The translations under genes were made by a program, and so were the position numbers. Shown here in pieces: positions 7,749 through 16,662 of a stretch of DNA of 64,000 nt (position 1 is its first letter; each line of letters begins with the position of its first letter). The stretch is from an uncultured beta proteobacterium (GTDB lineage Bacteria; Pseudomonadota; Gammaproteobacteria; Burkholderiales; Burkholderiaceae), in contig CAIJNI010000080.1 of assembly GCA_903821995.1 (NCBI GenBank), positions 87,384-151,383 of the forward strand, written 5' to 3'. Under the pieces are notes generated by a model, which was not told where the DNA came from, did no database searches, and saw only the letters and a list, made by a program, of their open reading frames with translations.

Positions 7749-8921
7749 TTGAATTCAATTCACTCTAAAGATATTGTAAATTCATTTTGCCCCACTCCTT
7801 GCGAATTACAAGGTGCTCCAAACGGCTTACTGAGTCATCTTAACTATGGTCTAAAAGATATTTTTGATGTGGTTGATTGCCCCACAGGTTTCGGAAGCCC
7901 AGCTTGGTTAAAGTCACACTTACCTGCAAAAGCCCATGCCCATGTTGTGCAAGTTCTTCAAAAGGCGGGAGCCAACTTAGTCGGAAAAACATGGTGCGAT
8001 GAATTAACCTATAGTCTTTTTGGTATGAATGCTCATTACGGCACACCAATAAATTCTGCAGCCCCAGACAGAGTGCCCGGTGGATCATCTAATGGATCTG
8101 TTGCTGCAGTTGCCGCTGGAATTGTTGATTTTTCTATTGGCTCAGATACTGGAGGTTCAGTAAGAGCCCCATCGAGCTTTTGTGGTGTTTGGGGTATTCG
8201 TCCAACTCACGGCGCAGTCTCATTGCTTGGAGCCCGTCCACTTGCTAAAAGCTTTGATACCTGCGGTTGGTTCACAAAATCACCCAGTCTGCTGTTGAAA
8301 ATTGGTCAAGTTCTTTTACCAAAACATATATCTATTACCCAGCCTTCTAATAAATACCTTTTTTTAAAGGAAGCTTTTGATTTAATACCTGAACCGCTAA
8401 GTAACATATTGCAAAATGACTTCTTAAAATGGGCCGGATCATCACAAATTGATACGGTTTCAATTGCTCCCCATACTCTTAATAATTGGGCTGATGTATT
8501 TAGAACCATGCAGGCTGGTGAAGTCTGGCAGGAACACGGTCAATGGGTTAGCGATCATTCTGAGGAACTAGGATCAGTCCTAAAAGGAAGGTTTGAATAT
8601 GCAAAGAGTTTACCTGCCGCTGATTTTGAAGCTGCTAAGAAAAACAGGTTAACTATACAAAAATTTCTTTATGAAGAACTGGCGGATGGCAAAATTTTTG
8701 TCGTTCCTACCGTTGGCGGGATTGCGCCTCTTCTCAACACACCAGCTGCCGAATTAGAAGAGTTTAGAAAGCTATGTTTTATGATGCTGTGTATTGCTGG
8801 AATTGGAGGCTTGCCCCAGGTGCACTTACCCCTCTCAAGCTATTTAGGAGCACCGATTGGCGTATCTATTATTGGTGGCCCTAATCGTGATTTAGACTTA
8901 CTAGAATTAGTCTCCAAGTAA
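7749..8921 (+). CDS. amidase-signature family hydrolase (AMI1-like)
   Basis: A 390-residue Ser-cisSer-Lys amidase. Lys36 lies in LKDIFD, the cis-Ser in GGSSNGS (about 113), and the nucleophile in SDTGGSVRAP (about 137), followed by CGVWGIRPTHG. The run from LKDIFDV through the FDTCGW segment matches the short AMI1 (indole-3-acetamide hydrolase) subgroup better than GatA or AtzF. The start is TTG behind an AAAGG site. It probably hydrolyses a small aryl or alkyl amide in the cytoplasm, releasing ammonia. It is monocistronic and divergent from the XRE pair. Confidence 0.88.
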   Translation: MNSIHSKDIVNSFCPTPCELQGAPNGLLSHLNYGLKDIFDVVDCPTGFGSPAWLKSHLPAKAHAHVVQVLQKAGANLVGKTWCDELTYSLFGMNAHYGTPINSAAPDRVPGGSSNGSVAAVAAGIVDFSIGSDTGGSVRAPSSFCGVWGIRPTHGAVSLLGARPLAKSFDTCGWFTKSPSLLLKIGQVLLPKHISITQPSNKYLFLKEAFDLIPEPLSNILQNDFLKWAGSSQIDTVSIAPHTLNNWADVFRTMQAGEVWQEHGQWVSDHSEELGSVLKGRFEYAKSLPAADFEAAKKNRLTIQKFLYEELADGKIFVVPTVGGIAPLLNTPAAELEEFRKLCFMMLCIAGIGGLPQVHLPLSSYLGAPIGVSIIGGPNRDLDLLELVSK

Positions 8922-8925
8922 ATCA

Positions 8926-9096
8926 CTATTGGTTTTTACGAAATCCACAAGAAATTACCTCAAGCCTATTTTTGTAATATCCATTACATGCATGAAGACC
9001 CTTTTGCTCTTTGTTCAGAGCATAATAAGTAACCCCACACACGAGGGCTAACCCGAGGATGATTAATAAAACCTTCATTAATTTGTGCTTCTTCAT
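8926..9096 (-). CDS. possible small single-span membrane protein
   Basis: A 56-residue ORF: a basic N-terminus (MKKHKLMK), one hydrophobic segment (VLLIILGLALVCGVTYYAL), then a short polar tail with two Cys. The arrangement fits a bitopic membrane peptide or an uncleaved signal anchor. There is no clear ribosome site for the ATG at 9096 or the TTG at 9114. No family is recognised. It converges on the amidase gene with a 4-base gap. Confidence 0.35.
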   Translation of the reverse strand: MKKHKLMKVLLIILGLALVCGVTYYALNKEQKGLHACNGYYKNRLEVISCGFRKNQ

Positions 9097-9202
9097 GTTG
9101 CACAATTTTAACAAATATTCTCAAGAAAACCTTAGCGCTGTTAATAACATGTTCAATTCTAATCATTGAAACTTCAAAGAGTTAAAAGATAAAAGCTGTA
9201 AC

Positions 9203-9424
9203 TTATTTTTGGATTCTAATTACCACATTTTGTTTTTCTTCAAGCCCAAAAATTAAGCTTTTTAAATCATATATAGTTGCTTTCGTTCTCTCTTCACAAG
9301 AGAGATCAGAATGTTTGGTTGGTTTGGAAATCCAATTATTAGTAATTTTCGGTTGAACAATATTCCCCTGTAAGTCAAAATCAACACACCGAGATAGTTC
9401 ATAAAATCTTGGACATTGACGCAT
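9203..9424 (-). CDS. small hypothetical protein (73 residues)
   Basis: The chosen ATG at 9424 follows a GGAGGG ribosome site at ideal spacing; the longer frame starting at 9436 would bury this site in its own codons. The protein is soluble, with three Cys, and ends in a basic VVIRIQK tail. Its first residues, MRQCPRFYELSRCVDFD, have a CPRFY...C pattern, but no family is recognised. The strong ribosome site is the main evidence that it is translated. Confidence 0.5.
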   Translation of the reverse strand: MRQCPRFYELSRCVDFDLQGNIVQPKITNNWISKPTKHSDLSCEERTKATIYDLKSLIFGLEEKQNVVIRIQK

Positions 9425-9467
9425 ATTTCCCTCCATTGATTGCTTTATTCATTCTTTCACACAATGC

Positions 9468-9501
9468 CTCAAAATACTAGGGTTAACCCTCATCATTTGA
9501 G
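9468..9501. promoter_or_regulatory. 34-bp symmetrical dyad centred on AGGGTTAACCCT
   Basis: A perfect 12-base palindrome (9479-9490) is flanked at exactly symmetrical distance by CTCAAA (9468-9473) and TTTGAG (9496-9501). It lies in the 251-base divergent spacer between the small ORF ending at 9203 and the cyclase gene, so it could be an operator for either. Confidence 0.4.
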
Positions 9502-9626
9502 TATTTAAACATTTATACATATAAAGCAATGTCCTAGAGCGAAAATTTATAAAAAATGAGGTGCTAAGTATCACAATCAGGAAAACCCTTATAGCAAACT
9601 ACTTGACCTCCTTATGTTTGGCTGAT

Positions 9627-9648
9627 AAATTAAACGCTTGTTTAATTT
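9627..9648. promoter_or_regulatory. 22-bp inverted repeat, candidate TetR operator
   Basis: AAATTAAAC and GTTTAATTT form perfect 9-base arms around a 4-base GCTT spacer, 28 bases before the cyclase start. The core AAAC-N4-GTTT matches the type recognised by PsrA-like TetR regulators and recurs at 21977-21992. The TetR gene at 11780 is the obvious candidate binder (inference). Confidence 0.55.
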
Positions 9649-9675
9649 GAAATTTATGTGAGTGGAGAAGACACA

Positions 9676-10641
9676 ATGAAAAAGATTACACGCGCTGATT
9701 TAAGCGCTGCTGCAGAGAAATTTAAGAATTGGGGTAAATGGGGTAAAAATGATGAAATTGGAACGCTCAATTACACACAGCCAGAAGATATTGTTGCAGC
9801 GGCTCAACTGGTCAAAAAAGGCAAAGTTATTTCTTTAGCCCTGAACTTTGATAACAACGGTCCACAAGGTGCAAAAACAAAATATCCTTCCATGGGCAGG
9901 ATAAATCCAGTTCACACTATGTTAAGAACTGGGACTGATGCCTATTCAGGTGTGTTAGACCATCGGGGTATTCGTGCTGCTGATGATATGGTAGTAATGC
10001 CTTTACAGTGCGGTACGCAATGGGATGGCTTAGGACATGTGTTCTATGAAAACTATATGTATAACGGCTTTGATTGTCGTGAAGTTTCTTCTGCTGGCGC
10101 TGCGAAGTGCGGCATCGAGAAAACAAAAAGCAAGATGGTTGGACGTGGAGTATTACTCGACGTAGCCCGCTTCAAAGGAGTTGACGTGTTACCAGACGGT
10201 TATGGTATTACCTGCGCCGATTTGGACGATACAGCTAAGAAACAAGGTGTTGAACTTAAGCGTGGTGATTACATCATTGTTCGTACTGGTCATATGGAAG
10301 CAAAATTAAATGCTGGAAGTTGGGATGGTTATCCAGGTGGAGATGCGCCAGGATTTTCCTTTGAAACTTTGGAATGGATTCAGCGCACGGAGTTAGCCGC
10401 TTTAGCAAGCGATACTTGGGGGTGTGAAGTTCGCCCTAACGAATCAGAGGCTGGGATTAATCAGCCTTGGCACTGGATTACGATTCCGATTATGGGTATG
10501 ACCATGGGCGAAATTTTCTTCCTAAAAGATATCGCAGATGATTGTGCTGCCGATGGCATTTATCAATTTATGTTTGTTGCCCCTGCTATTCCGATTACTG
10601 GTGCAGTTGGTTCACCTACTAACCCATTAGCAATTAAGTAA
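9676..10641 (+). CDS. cyclase-family (PF04199-type) metal-dependent hydrolase
   Basis: A 321-residue member of the cyclase / kynurenine-formamidase fold, long form. The metal-site segment is CGTQWDGLGHVFY, the long-subgroup counterpart of HxGTHxDxPxH, followed by the GVLLDVARFKG and KRGDYIIVRTGHM strands. The ATG at 9676 follows GGAG with 8-base spacing, better than the GTG 18 bases upstream. Members hydrolyse amides, lactones or cyclic intermediates; the substrate here is unknown. A Bug gene follows in the same direction, so ligand import and ring opening may be linked. A palindromic operator candidate precedes the gene. Confidence 0.87.
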   Translation: MKKITRADLSAAAEKFKNWGKWGKNDEIGTLNYTQPEDIVAAAQLVKKGKVISLALNFDNNGPQGAKTKYPSMGRINPVHTMLRTGTDAYSGVLDHRGIRAADDMVVMPLQCGTQWDGLGHVFYENYMYNGFDCREVSSAGAAKCGIEKTKSKMVGRGVLLDVARFKGVDVLPDGYGITCADLDDTAKKQGVELKRGDYIIVRTGHMEAKLNAGSWDGYPGGDAPGFSFETLEWIQRTELAALASDTWGCEVRPNESEAGINQPWHWITIPIMGMTMGEIFFLKDIADDCAADGIYQFMFVAPAIPITGAVGSPTNPLAIK

Positions 10642-10674
10642 TTGGAAATAAAGACTTAGACTTTAAAACTCAAG

Positions 10675-10707
10675 ATGAATGTGTGTGTTTTTAATTCATA
10701 CATTCAT
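10675..10707 (+). terminator. hairpin between the cyclase and Bug genes
   Basis: ATGAATGTGTG pairs with CATACATTCAT over 11 positions with one G-U pair and an 11-base loop, followed by TTTG. It may attenuate transcription between the two genes or protect a transcript end. The missing long T-run makes full termination uncertain. Confidence 0.38.
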
Positions 10708-10768
10708 TTTGAACCCCTGTAATATTTTTTTAGTTATTGAAGTAATTTAAGTGGTAAAGGAGAACCTC

Positions 10769-11764
10769 ATGTTTCAAAGTTATCGTTTATATACAAAGTT
10801 TGTTACTCAGATACTTTTTGTTTTATGCTCTTCTTTATGCCTACTCCCGCTCAATGCATTTGCAGTTGACCCCTACCCCAATAAACCAATTCGATTAATC
10901 GTTGCTTTTGCCCCGGGTGGTCCAGTCGATAGTACGGCACGAATCTTAGCTGTAAAACTATCAGAAATTTTAAAGCAATCCGTATTTGTAGAAAATAAGG
11001 CCGGTGCCGGAAGTAATATTGGTACACAATATGCCGCAGGCATCAGTGATGGTTATACATTTTTAGTCAACTCAACGGCTTTTGCAGTTAATCCTACTTT
11101 GTATGGTCCATCCGCAGGATATAACCCAGAAAAAGACTTTACACCAGTCATCGTTGCTTCAACTCAACCAAATGTTATTTCAGTCAACGAAAAAGTTCCT
11201 GTTAAATCACTATCAGAACTTAAAGAATATGCTACTAAAGAAAAGTTAGCTTTCTCATCTCCAGGTTCAGGAACCACTCCACAATTAACATGTGAACATT
11301 TATTTAAAGTCGTATGGAAAAGTGACATCACACATATCCCCTATAAGGGAGCTGGCCCTGCTTCTATGGCAGTGGTTGCTGGTGAAACACCAGTCGCATG
11401 CACAGCTGTTACTGGCGTATATCAATTTTCAAAACAAGGTAAGGTAAGAATTATTGCAGTATCAAGCGATAAGCGCTTACCAAACTTACCTGATGTCCCA
11501 ACATTATCCGAGTTAGGCTATAAAAATTTCAACGACTATACGTGGACTGGTTTTTTTGCCTCAAGCAAAACACCTATGGATATGGTGATTAAGATGAATC
11601 AAGCTATCAATGAAGCGTTAAAAGATCCCGATGTCATTTCAAAATTCGAACAGTCCGGGTTGGGCGTCGTTGGGGGTAATACTTCAGAAGCCAAAAACTA
11701 CATTTCCTCCGAAGTAAAACACTGGTCTCAAGTCGTTAAAGATACTGGAGCAAAGGTCGATTAA
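10769..11764 (+). CDS. Bug/TctC-family periplasmic solute-binding protein
   Basis: A 331-residue Bug protein whose ATG follows a strong AAAGGAGAA site; the upstream in-frame GTG is less likely. The signal peptide ends near FAVDPYPNKP. The full-length ligand loop is PIRLIVAFAPGGPVD, followed by VENKAGAGSNIGTQYAA, THIPYKGAGPASMAVVAG and the C-terminal KDTGAKVD. It lies 127 bases after the cyclase gene on the same strand. TetR is convergent 15 bases downstream. It probably delivers a carboxylate that the cyclase or BKACE neighbours process; the ligand is not known. Confidence 0.93.
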   Translation: MFQSYRLYTKFVTQILFVLCSSLCLLPLNAFAVDPYPNKPIRLIVAFAPGGPVDSTARILAVKLSEILKQSVFVENKAGAGSNIGTQYAAGISDGYTFLVNSTAFAVNPTLYGPSAGYNPEKDFTPVIVASTQPNVISVNEKVPVKSLSELKEYATKEKLAFSSPGSGTTPQLTCEHLFKVVWKSDITHIPYKGAGPASMAVVAGETPVACTAVTGVYQFSKQGKVRIIAVSSDKRLPNLPDVPTLSELGYKNFNDYTWTGFFASSKTPMDMVIKMNQAINEALKDPDVISKFEQSGLGVVGGNTSEAKNYISSEVKHWSQVVKDTGAKVD

Positions 11765-11779
11765 ATCGATGAGTTATAT

Positions 11780-12466
11780 TTATAACAACCGACCAGTGAC
11801 AGGTGCTAGGAACCCCTGTTCGCAAAAGTCTAAAATTTCTGGAAGTGCTTCCTCTAAATTAGTCCCTTTAGAATTTCCTTTTGAAATGACTTCAATTCGT
11901 CCTGTATTGGATGCAACATATAAATATAATCCCATGACAAAGATAAGCCTCCAACTGATCGACTTGTCTGATAAATTAGGTAATGCTCGCTTGAGCTCAT
12001 CTACAAAACTCAAACTCACGTGGTCATACAAGCGCTTTCTTAGCTCCATCTCAATGTCTTTAGGTTCATGATGCAGTCTGGCTTGCAATCTCACAAAATT
12101 GCGTCCGCCGCGCCCCTCTCCTGCCATGCGAAGTGGCGGATAAATAAAGGCATAGATCAATTCGCGCAATGGAATAGCATTTTGACCTGCTCTGACTTTA
12201 GCTTCATTCAGCAATTTTTCGCGCTCATGCAAAATAATAGTAGCGCGTCTTTCAAAAACCGCCATGAACAACCCATGTTTACTTTGAAAGTGATAGCTAA
12301 TCAGTGCTTGGTTCACTTTGGCCTTCGCTGCAATATCTCTTACAGTAGTGACTGCATAACCGAACTCAGAGAAAAGAGATTCAGCAACATCAAGCAATTT
12401 TGTGGAAGTTATTTTTGCAGGTGGTTCTTTGATTTTAGTTATTTTGGTAGAAGTCTTTTTAGCCAT
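11780..12466 (-). CDS. TetR-family transcriptional regulator (PsrA-like)
   Basis: A 228-residue repressor-type protein. A basic, Lys-rich leader of about 20 residues precedes the TetR helix-turn-helix at about 23-68 (LDVAESLFSEFGYAVTTVRD then KVNQALISYHFQSKHGLF). The effector domain contains GEGRGGRNFVRLQARLHHEP, reminiscent of the C-terminal domain of PsrA-type regulators (family resemblance recalled, not searched). It is divergent from the BKACE gene. AAAC-N4-GTTT palindromes upstream of the cyclase gene and in the flavin-reductase/ABC divergent promoter are plausible targets, implying a local regulon. Confidence 0.88.
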   Translation of the reverse strand: MAKKTSTKITKIKEPPAKITSTKLLDVAESLFSEFGYAVTTVRDIAAKAKVNQALISYHFQSKHGLFMAVFERRATIILHEREKLLNEAKVRAGQNAIPLRELIYAFIYPPLRMAGEGRGGRNFVRLQARLHHEPKDIEMELRKRLYDHVSLSFVDELKRALPNLSDKSISWRLIFVMGLYLYVASNTGRIEVISKGNSKGTNLEEALPEILDFCEQGFLAPVTGRLL

Positions 12467-12541
12467 TAGATGTTTTTTTAGTTTTAAATGTTTTAATAGT
12501 GTACTTAATATAACAATAATTTATCAACAAAGGAAAGACGT

Positions 12542-13417
12542 ATGAGCAAAACTATTCTCACTTGCGCCGTAACAGGCAATCTCACTAAACCAGAGATGAC
12601 CCCCCATTTACCAATTACCCCAGAACAAATTGGGGAATCTTGTCTAGGTGCTGCTGAAGCAGGAGCGGCTGTTGTCCACATCCATGTTCGTCATCCAGAT
12701 GGTAAACCATCCATGGAACTGGAACATTATGCCGACACAATTAACTATATCAAGAAAAAAAATAAGGAAGTCATTATTAACTTAACGACAGGTCCTGGCG
12801 GTCGTTTCGTGCCAAATGAAGATGAACCAAAGAATTTCAATCCAGGTACCACCCTTTGTCATCCATTAAAAAGGGTTGAACATATAGCCGCACTGAAACC
12901 TGATATTTGCTCTCTTGATCTCAATACGATGAACTCAGGCCTAGATGTCGTAATGAATACACCTACCAATGTAAGAAAAATGGCAAAAGTGATTCGGGAT
13001 GCAGGTGTGATGCCAGAACTCGAAATTTTTGACACAGGTGATCTGAATTTAGCTCTAGACCTATTCAAAGATGGCTCTTTAGAAGGCCCCGGTCTATGGA
13101 CTTTTGTAATGGGCGTGAAATATGGTTTTAGCATGGACCCAAGAGTTTTAACCTTTGTAAGTTCACTCCTTCCAGCAGGCGCAAATTGGGCAGCTTTTGG
13201 TATTTCAAGAGCAGAATTCCCAATCGTTGCTCAAGCTTGGCTCCTAGGTGGTCATGTTCGCGTTGGAATGGAAGATAATATTTATCTCGAAAAAGGCGTA
13301 TTGTGCAAATCCAATGCTGAGCTTGTCAATAAAGCAAAAGGGATTATTCATGCACTCGGTGGCGAGCTCATGTCATCTGTCGAAGCACGTGCAAAGCTAG
13401 GTTTGAAAAAAGCGTAA
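12542..13417 (+). CDS. BKACE family enzyme (beta-keto acid cleavage, DUF849)
   Basis: A 291-residue zinc-dependent TIM-barrel enzyme that condenses a beta-keto acid with acetyl-CoA and yields acetoacetate plus a new CoA ester. Family features are the N-terminal ILTCAVTGN, the metal ligands in VVHIHVRHPDGKPS (His at about 46 and 48), INLTTGPGGRF and the C-terminal GGHVRVGMEDNIYL. Kce (lysine fermentation) is the named relative, but most BKACE members act on other keto acids. It faces the TetR gene across a 75-base spacer, is followed by a strong terminator and so is monocistronic. Confidence 0.9.
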   Translation: MSKTILTCAVTGNLTKPEMTPHLPITPEQIGESCLGAAEAGAAVVHIHVRHPDGKPSMELEHYADTINYIKKKNKEVIINLTTGPGGRFVPNEDEPKNFNPGTTLCHPLKRVEHIAALKPDICSLDLNTMNSGLDVVMNTPTNVRKMAKVIRDAGVMPELEIFDTGDLNLALDLFKDGSLEGPGLWTFVMGVKYGFSMDPRVLTFVSSLLPAGANWAAFGISRAEFPIVAQAWLLGGHVRVGMEDNIYLEKGVLCKSNAELVNKAKGIIHALGGELMSSVEARAKLGLKKA

Positions 13418-13441
13418 CCGATTCAACAATTGTCTTAAACT

Positions 13442-13480
13442 AAAAGCCTGCTAAGTTAATACCTAGCAGGCTTTTTTTTT
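13442..13480 (+). terminator. rho-independent terminator of the BKACE gene
   Basis: AAAAGCCTGCTA pairs perfectly with TAGCAGGCTTTT around a 10-base loop, followed by an unbroken T-run. It begins about 25 bases after the BKACE stop codon. Confidence 0.9.
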
Positions 13481-13513
13481 GATTCGTCATTGTAGAGATT
13501 CTAGCTTAGTAAG

Positions 13514-13774
13514 CTACTTAATAAAGTGCCCTTGATTTTTTGGGCGACAAGATTTTAATTGAGGCTCATTTTGAGCCGCTTGAATACAATTCAATTGTTT
13601 TTGCGCATGTTCGACCATCTTAGCTTTTCGCTCGGCAAATGGTATCTTTTTCTTTACTCCATTGGAGTTAGACCCTAGGTCCGCCGGGGTGCTATCAAGT
13701 AGAGAAGTTTGTGCATTGGCAACTATTACGAAAAACCCTAGTAATACAATCAATATTTTTTTAGTCATTAACAT
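13514..13774 (-). CDS. small secreted protein of unknown function (86 residues)
   Basis: A basic start (MTKK), a hydrophobic core (ILIVLLGFFVIV) and an ANAQ cleavage site at about residues 19-22 form a classical signal peptide. The mature part of roughly 65 residues is charged, with two Cys (CIQAAQNEPQLKSC) that could form a disulfide. An AAAGGAAA ribosome site precedes the start. This layout, a short secreted protein with two Cys near the C-terminus, is common in Burkholderiales but I cannot name its role. It lies alone between the BKACE terminator and the Bug/CocE operon. Confidence 0.65.
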   Translation of the reverse strand: MLMTKKILIVLLGFFVIVANAQTSLLDSTPADLGSNSNGVKKKIPFAERKAKMVEHAQKQLNCIQAAQNEPQLKSCRPKNQGHFIK

Positions 13775-13856
13775 GTCTGGATTTCCTTTTTTAAGTACTA
13801 CACTGATCGGCTTAGCTCACAGAAATTACTGATACCCAGTCAAATTAGGAATAATA

Positions 13857-14849
13857 TTATTGATCGGCTTTTATATTGGCTTTGCGAGCAACCTTAACAT
13901 ATATGTCTACCTCTTCTTTTATTTGCTTTGCAAATTCCTCTGGAGAGTTACCCACGGGCACAGCCGATAATAATTTAAATCTCTCAGCGATTTCTTCTGA
14001 AAATAAGGCCTTGTGAAATGCTTCATTAAGCTTCATCACTATTGGCCTTGGGGTATTCGCTGGGGCTAATAAACCCCACCACCCAATCGGTTTAAATTCA
14101 CCATATGACAATTCCTTAAATGTGGGAATATCAGCAGTAACCCCTTCACCTCTCTTGTCACCAGAAATTGCTAAAGCTTTAACTTTTTTTGACTGAATGA
14201 AGGGCATAGATGACGGCAAAGTGTCAATAAAACAGTCGACTTGACCTGATATTAAATCTGTCATAGCGGGAGAACTTCCCTTATATGGCACATGAATCAT
14301 TTTGATGCCTGCTATTGAACTAAACCATTCTGTCAGGAGTTGTGCATAACTTCCAACACCATAACTTGCAAAAGTAAGTTGGTTAGAACTTGAACGTGAC
14401 TTTGCTAAGGCTACAAATTCATCTAATGAGTTCACGCCTAACTTTGGGTTAATAAGAAAAACAAAATGAGTATCTGCAATACGTGTTATCGGTGTGAAAT
14501 CTTTGATTGGGTCATAACTTATTTTTTCATGTAAAGCATAATTTGAGGCGACAGTCCCTACAGTTGCAAATATCAAGGTATAGCCGTCAGGTGCTGCTCT
14601 TGCTCCCATTTCCATTGCTATCATTCCAGATGCCCCAGGTCTATTATCAATCACCACAGGCTGCTTTAATATCCCACTTAATTGTTTTTCTAATGGTCTA
14701 GCAACTGCATCAGATCCACCACCCGCAGCAGTAGTCACAATTAACCTTATCGGTCGATTGGGATAATCAGCAATGCTAGAAGGCGTATTTGATTGCGCAA
14801 ATACTATGCTAGAAAATAAAAAGAATACAAATGATAAGACTAAATTCAT
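13857..14849 (-). CDS. Bug/TctC-family periplasmic solute-binding protein
   Basis: A 330-residue Bug protein; the internal ATG at 14849 is preceded by AAGGTGGG and begins a proper signal peptide (MNLVLSFVFFLFSSIVFAQS), unlike the longer frame from 14879. The ligand loop PIRLIVTTAAGGGSD has the usual length but carries TTAA in place of the common PFAP. VIDNRPGASGMIAMEMGA and MIHVPYKGSSPAMTDLISGQ follow. It is the last gene of a probable operon after two CocE-type hydrolases, suggesting the ligand is an acid related to their product. Confidence 0.92.
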   Translation of the reverse strand: MNLVLSFVFFLFSSIVFAQSNTPSSIADYPNRPIRLIVTTAAGGGSDAVARPLEKQLSGILKQPVVIDNRPGASGMIAMEMGARAAPDGYTLIFATVGTVASNYALHEKISYDPIKDFTPITRIADTHFVFLINPKLGVNSLDEFVALAKSRSSSNQLTFASYGVGSYAQLLTEWFSSIAGIKMIHVPYKGSSPAMTDLISGQVDCFIDTLPSSMPFIQSKKVKALAISGDKRGEGVTADIPTFKELSYGEFKPIGWWGLLAPANTPRPIVMKLNEAFHKALFSEEIAERFKLLSAVPVGNSPEEFAKQIKEEVDIYVKVARKANIKADQ

Positions 14850-14929
14850 GGGCCCACCTTCAAAAAGTATGAACTTCATTAATCCATCAAAAAAATCATT
14901 ACCTATTTTGTTAAAGCAATATCTTCAAT

Positions 14930-16609
14930 TCATGCCTTGGGAATGACTGGTAAAAGAATATACGACTCATATTGACCACCAGCATAAATCGTATTTGTTC
15001 CAGTGTTGTAATCTGCATGGTAATGGAGGTATGATGCACTTCCAATACCGTCTCTTGGCTGTACATCTAATCTCATTCGATGACCTTTTTTAAACACCAT
15101 AGAAGTCGGCCAGATTTCAACCTGAACTTGAACAATTTCTCCAGGAGTTAAAGGCAATCTTCTTTGATGTTGGTGATAAGGGCGATAAGGTAAGCTTTTT
15201 TTCTCATCCAGTTCGCGGTGAGAAACTCTTAACCATCCCTTGGCAACAGGCACAGGTGCACCCTGTTGTCCAGTTTCTAATATTTCTTCGCCATTTTCAT
15301 CGTAGTGGCGCATTGTTATGAATATATCCATGTCTTCAGAAGAACTAGATACCCAAAAAACTGCGGCAAGTGGGCCAGTAATTTCTAAGTCATCTTTCAT
15401 GGGCTCAGTGTAAAGGGCTACTCCCATATCAGGCTTAATGCCACCACCCATAACTTGAGCTGATGCAGCAGAAGTTGAACCCATCGTACCCATGCCAGTT
15501 GCAGGATAAGTACAAGAACTTTCCTTCGTTGGGTTGTTATGAGTTAATGCGCTCGTAAATGGTCCAGTTGGACCCGTTGCTTTAGATAAATCAAAATAGG
15601 ATTTTGTCCATTGTGTCCTAGCAAGAGGCCATTCATTTTCATAACGCCATTCAATTTTGTCTGCCCCATGACGAATTGCTAATTTAACAGGTGGCTCATC
15701 CATCACGCCGTTCTCAATACCCTTTAACCAGTAATCCAAAAAGCGCATTTGGTCTTTCTTACCTTCAGTAGTATAAAAAGCATGCACGTGGCTACCATTT
15801 TGAATTCTTAATTTTTTGTTCTTCGATGGTGAACACATATAAGCTTCAGTGTTACCCCTCAGATGAAGAGCCATTCCTGTCCAGTTACCTACAGATAAAA
15901 ATGGGACCGTAATCTTATCCCAATCGGCCTGCGATCCCCTTAGTGCTCCAGTATCTAAATTATTACGCAGCCAAAAGCTTAAAACATTTCGCTCCCAGGC
16001 ATTCGTAACAGTCTGTGAAGCTCGACCTAAATTATGGTGCAGTAAATGTGCCGTGTACCAATTAGACATAAACAAACACATGATGCCACCATGATATAAC
16101 CCATCACGGTATATATCTGCGAATCCTTCCCAAGGAATAATTGCCTTCAGTGAGGGAGGTTGCTGATTTGCTGCGAACCATTGATTGATTGCGTAATAAG
16201 AAATACCTAACAAGCCCACCTTACCATTACACCAAGGTTGAGACGCAGCCCATTCAATGGCATCATAGATATCAATTGATTCTCCTAAGGACCATGGCTC
16301 ATATTGTCCTTGAGATTTTCCAGTGCCGCGTCCATCAACCCGCACAGCAACATATCCTTCTGGGATCCAAATTTCTGGATTAATTGTCTCCCAGTTCATA
16401 TACTCATTAGGCTTTTCTTCTAGATTAGACGGCGTAACCCATAATTTATCTTTTTGATAAGGTCCAAGGTTAAGTATCGCTGGATATTTACCTTGATCTT
16501 TAGGTCGATAAACATCCGCCTTGAGCAAAGCACCATCACGCATAGGTACATCAACGTTACGGTCTAAAATAAAAAACTCTTTCGTTTCTGATGAGGCAAC
16601 TATTGTCAT
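14930..16609 (-). CDS. CocE/NonD-family hydrolase (X-Pro dipeptidyl-peptidase S15 fold)
   Basis: A 559-residue serine hydrolase with the S15 alpha/beta-hydrolase domain and a C-terminal jelly-roll (PepX_C). The nucleophile is Ser137 in GLLGISYYAINQW. VDGRGTGKSQG at about 91-101 and WKRAHRE-like WLRVSHRELDEKKS in the C-terminal half are typical of CocE. The family hydrolyses aryl esters, amides and acyl compounds. It is paralogous to the gene 53 bases upstream and lies 80 bases from the trimmed downstream Bug start, so the three are likely co-transcribed. No signal peptide, so it is cytoplasmic. Confidence 0.88.
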   Translation of the reverse strand: MTIVASSETKEFFILDRNVDVPMRDGALLKADVYRPKDQGKYPAILNLGPYQKDKLWVTPSNLEEKPNEYMNWETINPEIWIPEGYVAVRVDGRGTGKSQGQYEPWSLGESIDIYDAIEWAASQPWCNGKVGLLGISYYAINQWFAANQQPPSLKAIIPWEGFADIYRDGLYHGGIMCLFMSNWYTAHLLHHNLGRASQTVTNAWERNVLSFWLRNNLDTGALRGSQADWDKITVPFLSVGNWTGMALHLRGNTEAYMCSPSKNKKLRIQNGSHVHAFYTTEGKKDQMRFLDYWLKGIENGVMDEPPVKLAIRHGADKIEWRYENEWPLARTQWTKSYFDLSKATGPTGPFTSALTHNNPTKESSCTYPATGMGTMGSTSAASAQVMGGGIKPDMGVALYTEPMKDDLEITGPLAAVFWVSSSSEDMDIFITMRHYDENGEEILETGQQGAPVPVAKGWLRVSHRELDEKKSLPYRPYHQHQRRLPLTPGEIVQVQVEIWPTSMVFKKGHRMRLDVQPRDGIGSASYLHYHADYNTGTNTIYAGGQYESYILLPVIPKA

Positions 16610-16662
16610 GATGGATTAAGTAGTTAGAAGTTATTAAATAAAAAAATTCCTTGAGTAGTCTC

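Noticed and set aside
11769..12469. Two plus-strand ORFs of 100 and 133 residues
   Set aside because: They lie wholly opposite the well-supported TetR gene, overlap each other and have no family features or ribosome sites.
12480..12500. TetR autoregulatory operator in the TetR/BKACE spacer
   Set aside because: Only direct TTTTAA repeats are seen; the AAAC-N4-GTTT symmetry found elsewhere is absent.
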